A stretch of DNA of 5,905 nucleotides, from positions 1-5,905 of the forward strand of contig MWJR01000009.1 in NCBI GenBank assembly GCA_002127415.1, read 5' to 3'. Every line of letters starts with the position of its first letter. The first letter of the stretch is position 1. Under the pieces are notes generated by a model, which was not told where the DNA came from, ran no database searches, and saw only the letters and a program-made list of their open reading frames with translations. This DNA is from Calditrichaeota bacterium AABM5.125.24. GTDB lineage: Bacteria > Electryoneota > AABM5-125-24 > Hatepunaeales > Hatepunaeaceae. Shown here one piece after another: positions 5,204 through 5,905 of the stretch. The translations under genes were made by a program, and so were the position numbers.

Positions 5204-5773
5204 CTACGCCTCAGCTTCATCCCGCCGGTATTTCGCGACCCCATCGATGAACAGGTTGCCGCCGTGAGCATCCTGGGCCACGATAGCCGGAAGGTCCTCG
5301 ACCACCAGTCGCCGGATAGCTTCAGGACCGAGCTCCGGGAAGGCTACCACCTCGGCTCCCTTGATGGCCCGGGAGATGAGCGCTCCGGCCCCACCGGTGG
5401 CGGCGAAATAGACCGCGCCATAACTCTTCATAGCCTCGACCACCTCAGCGCCGCGTTCCCCTTTGCCGATCATCCCCTTCAATCCAACCGCAATAAGCCG
5501 GGGCGCGTAGGGGTCCATCCGGTAGGAGGTAGTCGGACCGGCGGCGCCGATGACCCCGCCCGGCCTGGCCGGTGAAGGCCCCATATAGTATATGGTCTGC
5601 CCGGCGACGTCCACCGGCAGCGGCTCGCCCTTGTCCAGCAGATCCACCAGCCGCTTATGCGCCGCATCGCGCGCTGAATAGATCACCCCCCACAGGCTGA
5701 CCACGTCGCCAGCCTTCAGAGACCTGACCCGGTCGTCGTCCAGGGGCAGGTCGATGCGAACTGGTTCACTCAT
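5204..5773 (-). CDS. Class I fumarate hydratase / tartrate dehydratase-type Fe-S hydro-lyase, beta subunit
   Basis: This is the smaller subunit of the two-subunit, [4Fe-4S]-dependent hydro-lyases that interconvert fumarate and malate (or dehydrate tartrate). The match is strong along all 189 residues: LKAGDVVSLWGVIYSARDAA (20-39) with the following HKR, the YYMGPSPARPG segment, GAAGPTTSYRMDPYAP, GLKGMIGKGER, YGAVYFAATGGAGALI and ELGPEAIRRLVVEDLPAIV. The cluster ligands sit on the alpha subunit, so this protein alone is not expected to be active. Sequence cannot separate fumarase from L-tartrate dehydratase; fumarase is the commoner role. The ATG at 5773 has GAAGGA nine bases upstream. The alpha gene usually lies directly before beta, but the 132 bp visible upstream do not show its C-terminus, so it must be further right or elsewhere. 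It is the first gene of the cluster as seen here. Confidence 0.93.
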   Translation of the reverse strand: MSEPVRIDLPLDDDRVRSLKAGDVVSLWGVIYSARDAAHKRLVDLLDKGEPLPVDVAGQTIYYMGPSPARPGGVIGAAGPTTSYRMDPYAPRLIAVGLKGMIGKGERGAEVVEAMKSYGAVYFAATGGAGALISRAIKGAEVVAFPELGPEAIRRLVVEDLPAIVAQDAHGGNLFIDGVAKYRRDEAEA

Positions 5774-5794
5774 TTGTTACGTTCCTTCTGTTGT

Positions 5795-5812
5795 TATACA
5801 TAGCGTTGTATA
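5795..5812. promoter_or_regulatory. 18-bp dyad, possible operator overlapping a -10-like sequence
   Basis: TATACATAGCGTTGTATA has perfect 6-bp arms (TATACA and TGTATA) around a 6-base spacer. It lies 22 bases upstream of the hydro-lyase start, and on the minus strand it contains TATGTATAAC, which resembles a -10 box. A repressor site over the promoter is possible, but there is no regulator gene in the window to match it. Confidence 0.3.
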
Positions 5813-5878
5813 TTTATGCGCATTCATTAACTCATCATTCCGGCGAAACAGTCTGTCCGAGAATGCAAGATTTGGCAA

Positions 5879-5898
5879 GGCGGACGCCCCCGTCCGCC
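5879..5898. repeat. Perfect 8-bp GC-rich inverted repeat (hairpin)
   Basis: GGCGGACG (5879-5886) and CGTCCGCC (5891-5898) are exact inverted copies around a CCCC loop. No T-run follows on either strand, so a rho-independent terminator is unlikely. It may belong to a dispersed palindromic repeat family or mark the end of an upstream gene. Confidence 0.5.
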
Positions 5899-5905
5899 AT
5901 TCAAG

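Larger units (their letters stand above)
5774..5905. other. Intergenic region upstream of the hydro-lyase gene
   Basis: This stretch has no recognisable gene. Two minus-strand frames stay open in from the right edge, one closing with TAA about 70 bases in and the other with TAA just before the ATG of the hydro-lyase gene. Neither translates to anything familiar, and neither looks like a hydro-lyase alpha C-terminus. It is AT-rich near the gene and contains the dyad at 5795-5812, the GC hairpin at 5879-5898, and the Shine-Dalgarno at 5783-5788. It is the best place for the cluster promoter, but I see no convincing -35/-10 pair. Confidence 0.45.

Noticed and set aside
5774..5905. C-terminal end of an upstream gene on the minus strand running in from the right edge
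   Set aside because: Two frames stay open from the edge, but their translations are unfamiliar and differ from the C-terminus expected of a hydro-lyase alpha subunit; one of them is mainly the hairpin repeat translated.

Overview
This 5.9 kb window carries one compact, entirely minus-strand gene cluster. In transcription order (right to left) it holds: the beta subunit of a class I fumarate/tartrate-type hydro-lyase (5204-5773); a PP-loop ATPase resembling tRNA thiolases, with a C-terminal NFACT-R_2-like domain (4148-5185); a 96-residue protein I do not recognise (3873-4163); epoxyqueuosine reductase QueH (3294-3869); a class V aminotransferase-fold protein whose two hallmark catalytic residues are both replaced (2186-3322); a fully equipped cysteine desulfurase (912-2108); an IscU-type Fe-S scaffold fused to a MIP18/DUF59-like domain (144-809); and the first 32 codons of a membrane-associated PH-domain protein (1-96), which runs off the left edge. 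No plus-strand gene is convincing.

The genes fit one theme, Fe-S and sulfur trafficking with tRNA modification. The desulfurase would supply persulfide sulfur to the scaffold protein. Class I fumarase and QueH are known Fe-S enzymes, and the PP-loop protein has a cysteine pattern that suggests an Fe-S cluster. The right half is very tightly packed: gaps or overlaps of 18 bp, -16 bp, 3 bp and -29 bp, with GTG/TTG starts behind good Shine-Dalgarno sequences. The left half has looser junctions of 77 and 102 bp, and both hold arrays of degenerate 7-bp CAGTTNN repeats.

The most striking observation is the desulfurase-like gene next to the real desulfurase. It is an intact 378-codon frame of normal length. 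At the positions equivalent to the PLP-binding lysine and the persulfide cysteine it has alanine (A204) and tyrosine (Y326), which suggests a retained pseudoenzyme, perhaps a partner of the active NifS. The IscU-MIP18 fusion and the unknown 96-aa protein between two tRNA-modification genes are also worth a look.

Organism: a bacterium with moderately high GC, probably anaerobic or microaerophilic given the oxygen-sensitive class I fumarase and QueH. The gene set reminds me of Chloroflexota of the Dehalococcoidia type, but this is an impression and not demonstrated. There are no rRNA, tRNA, CRISPR or IS elements, and no gene-free stretch longer than about 130 bp.
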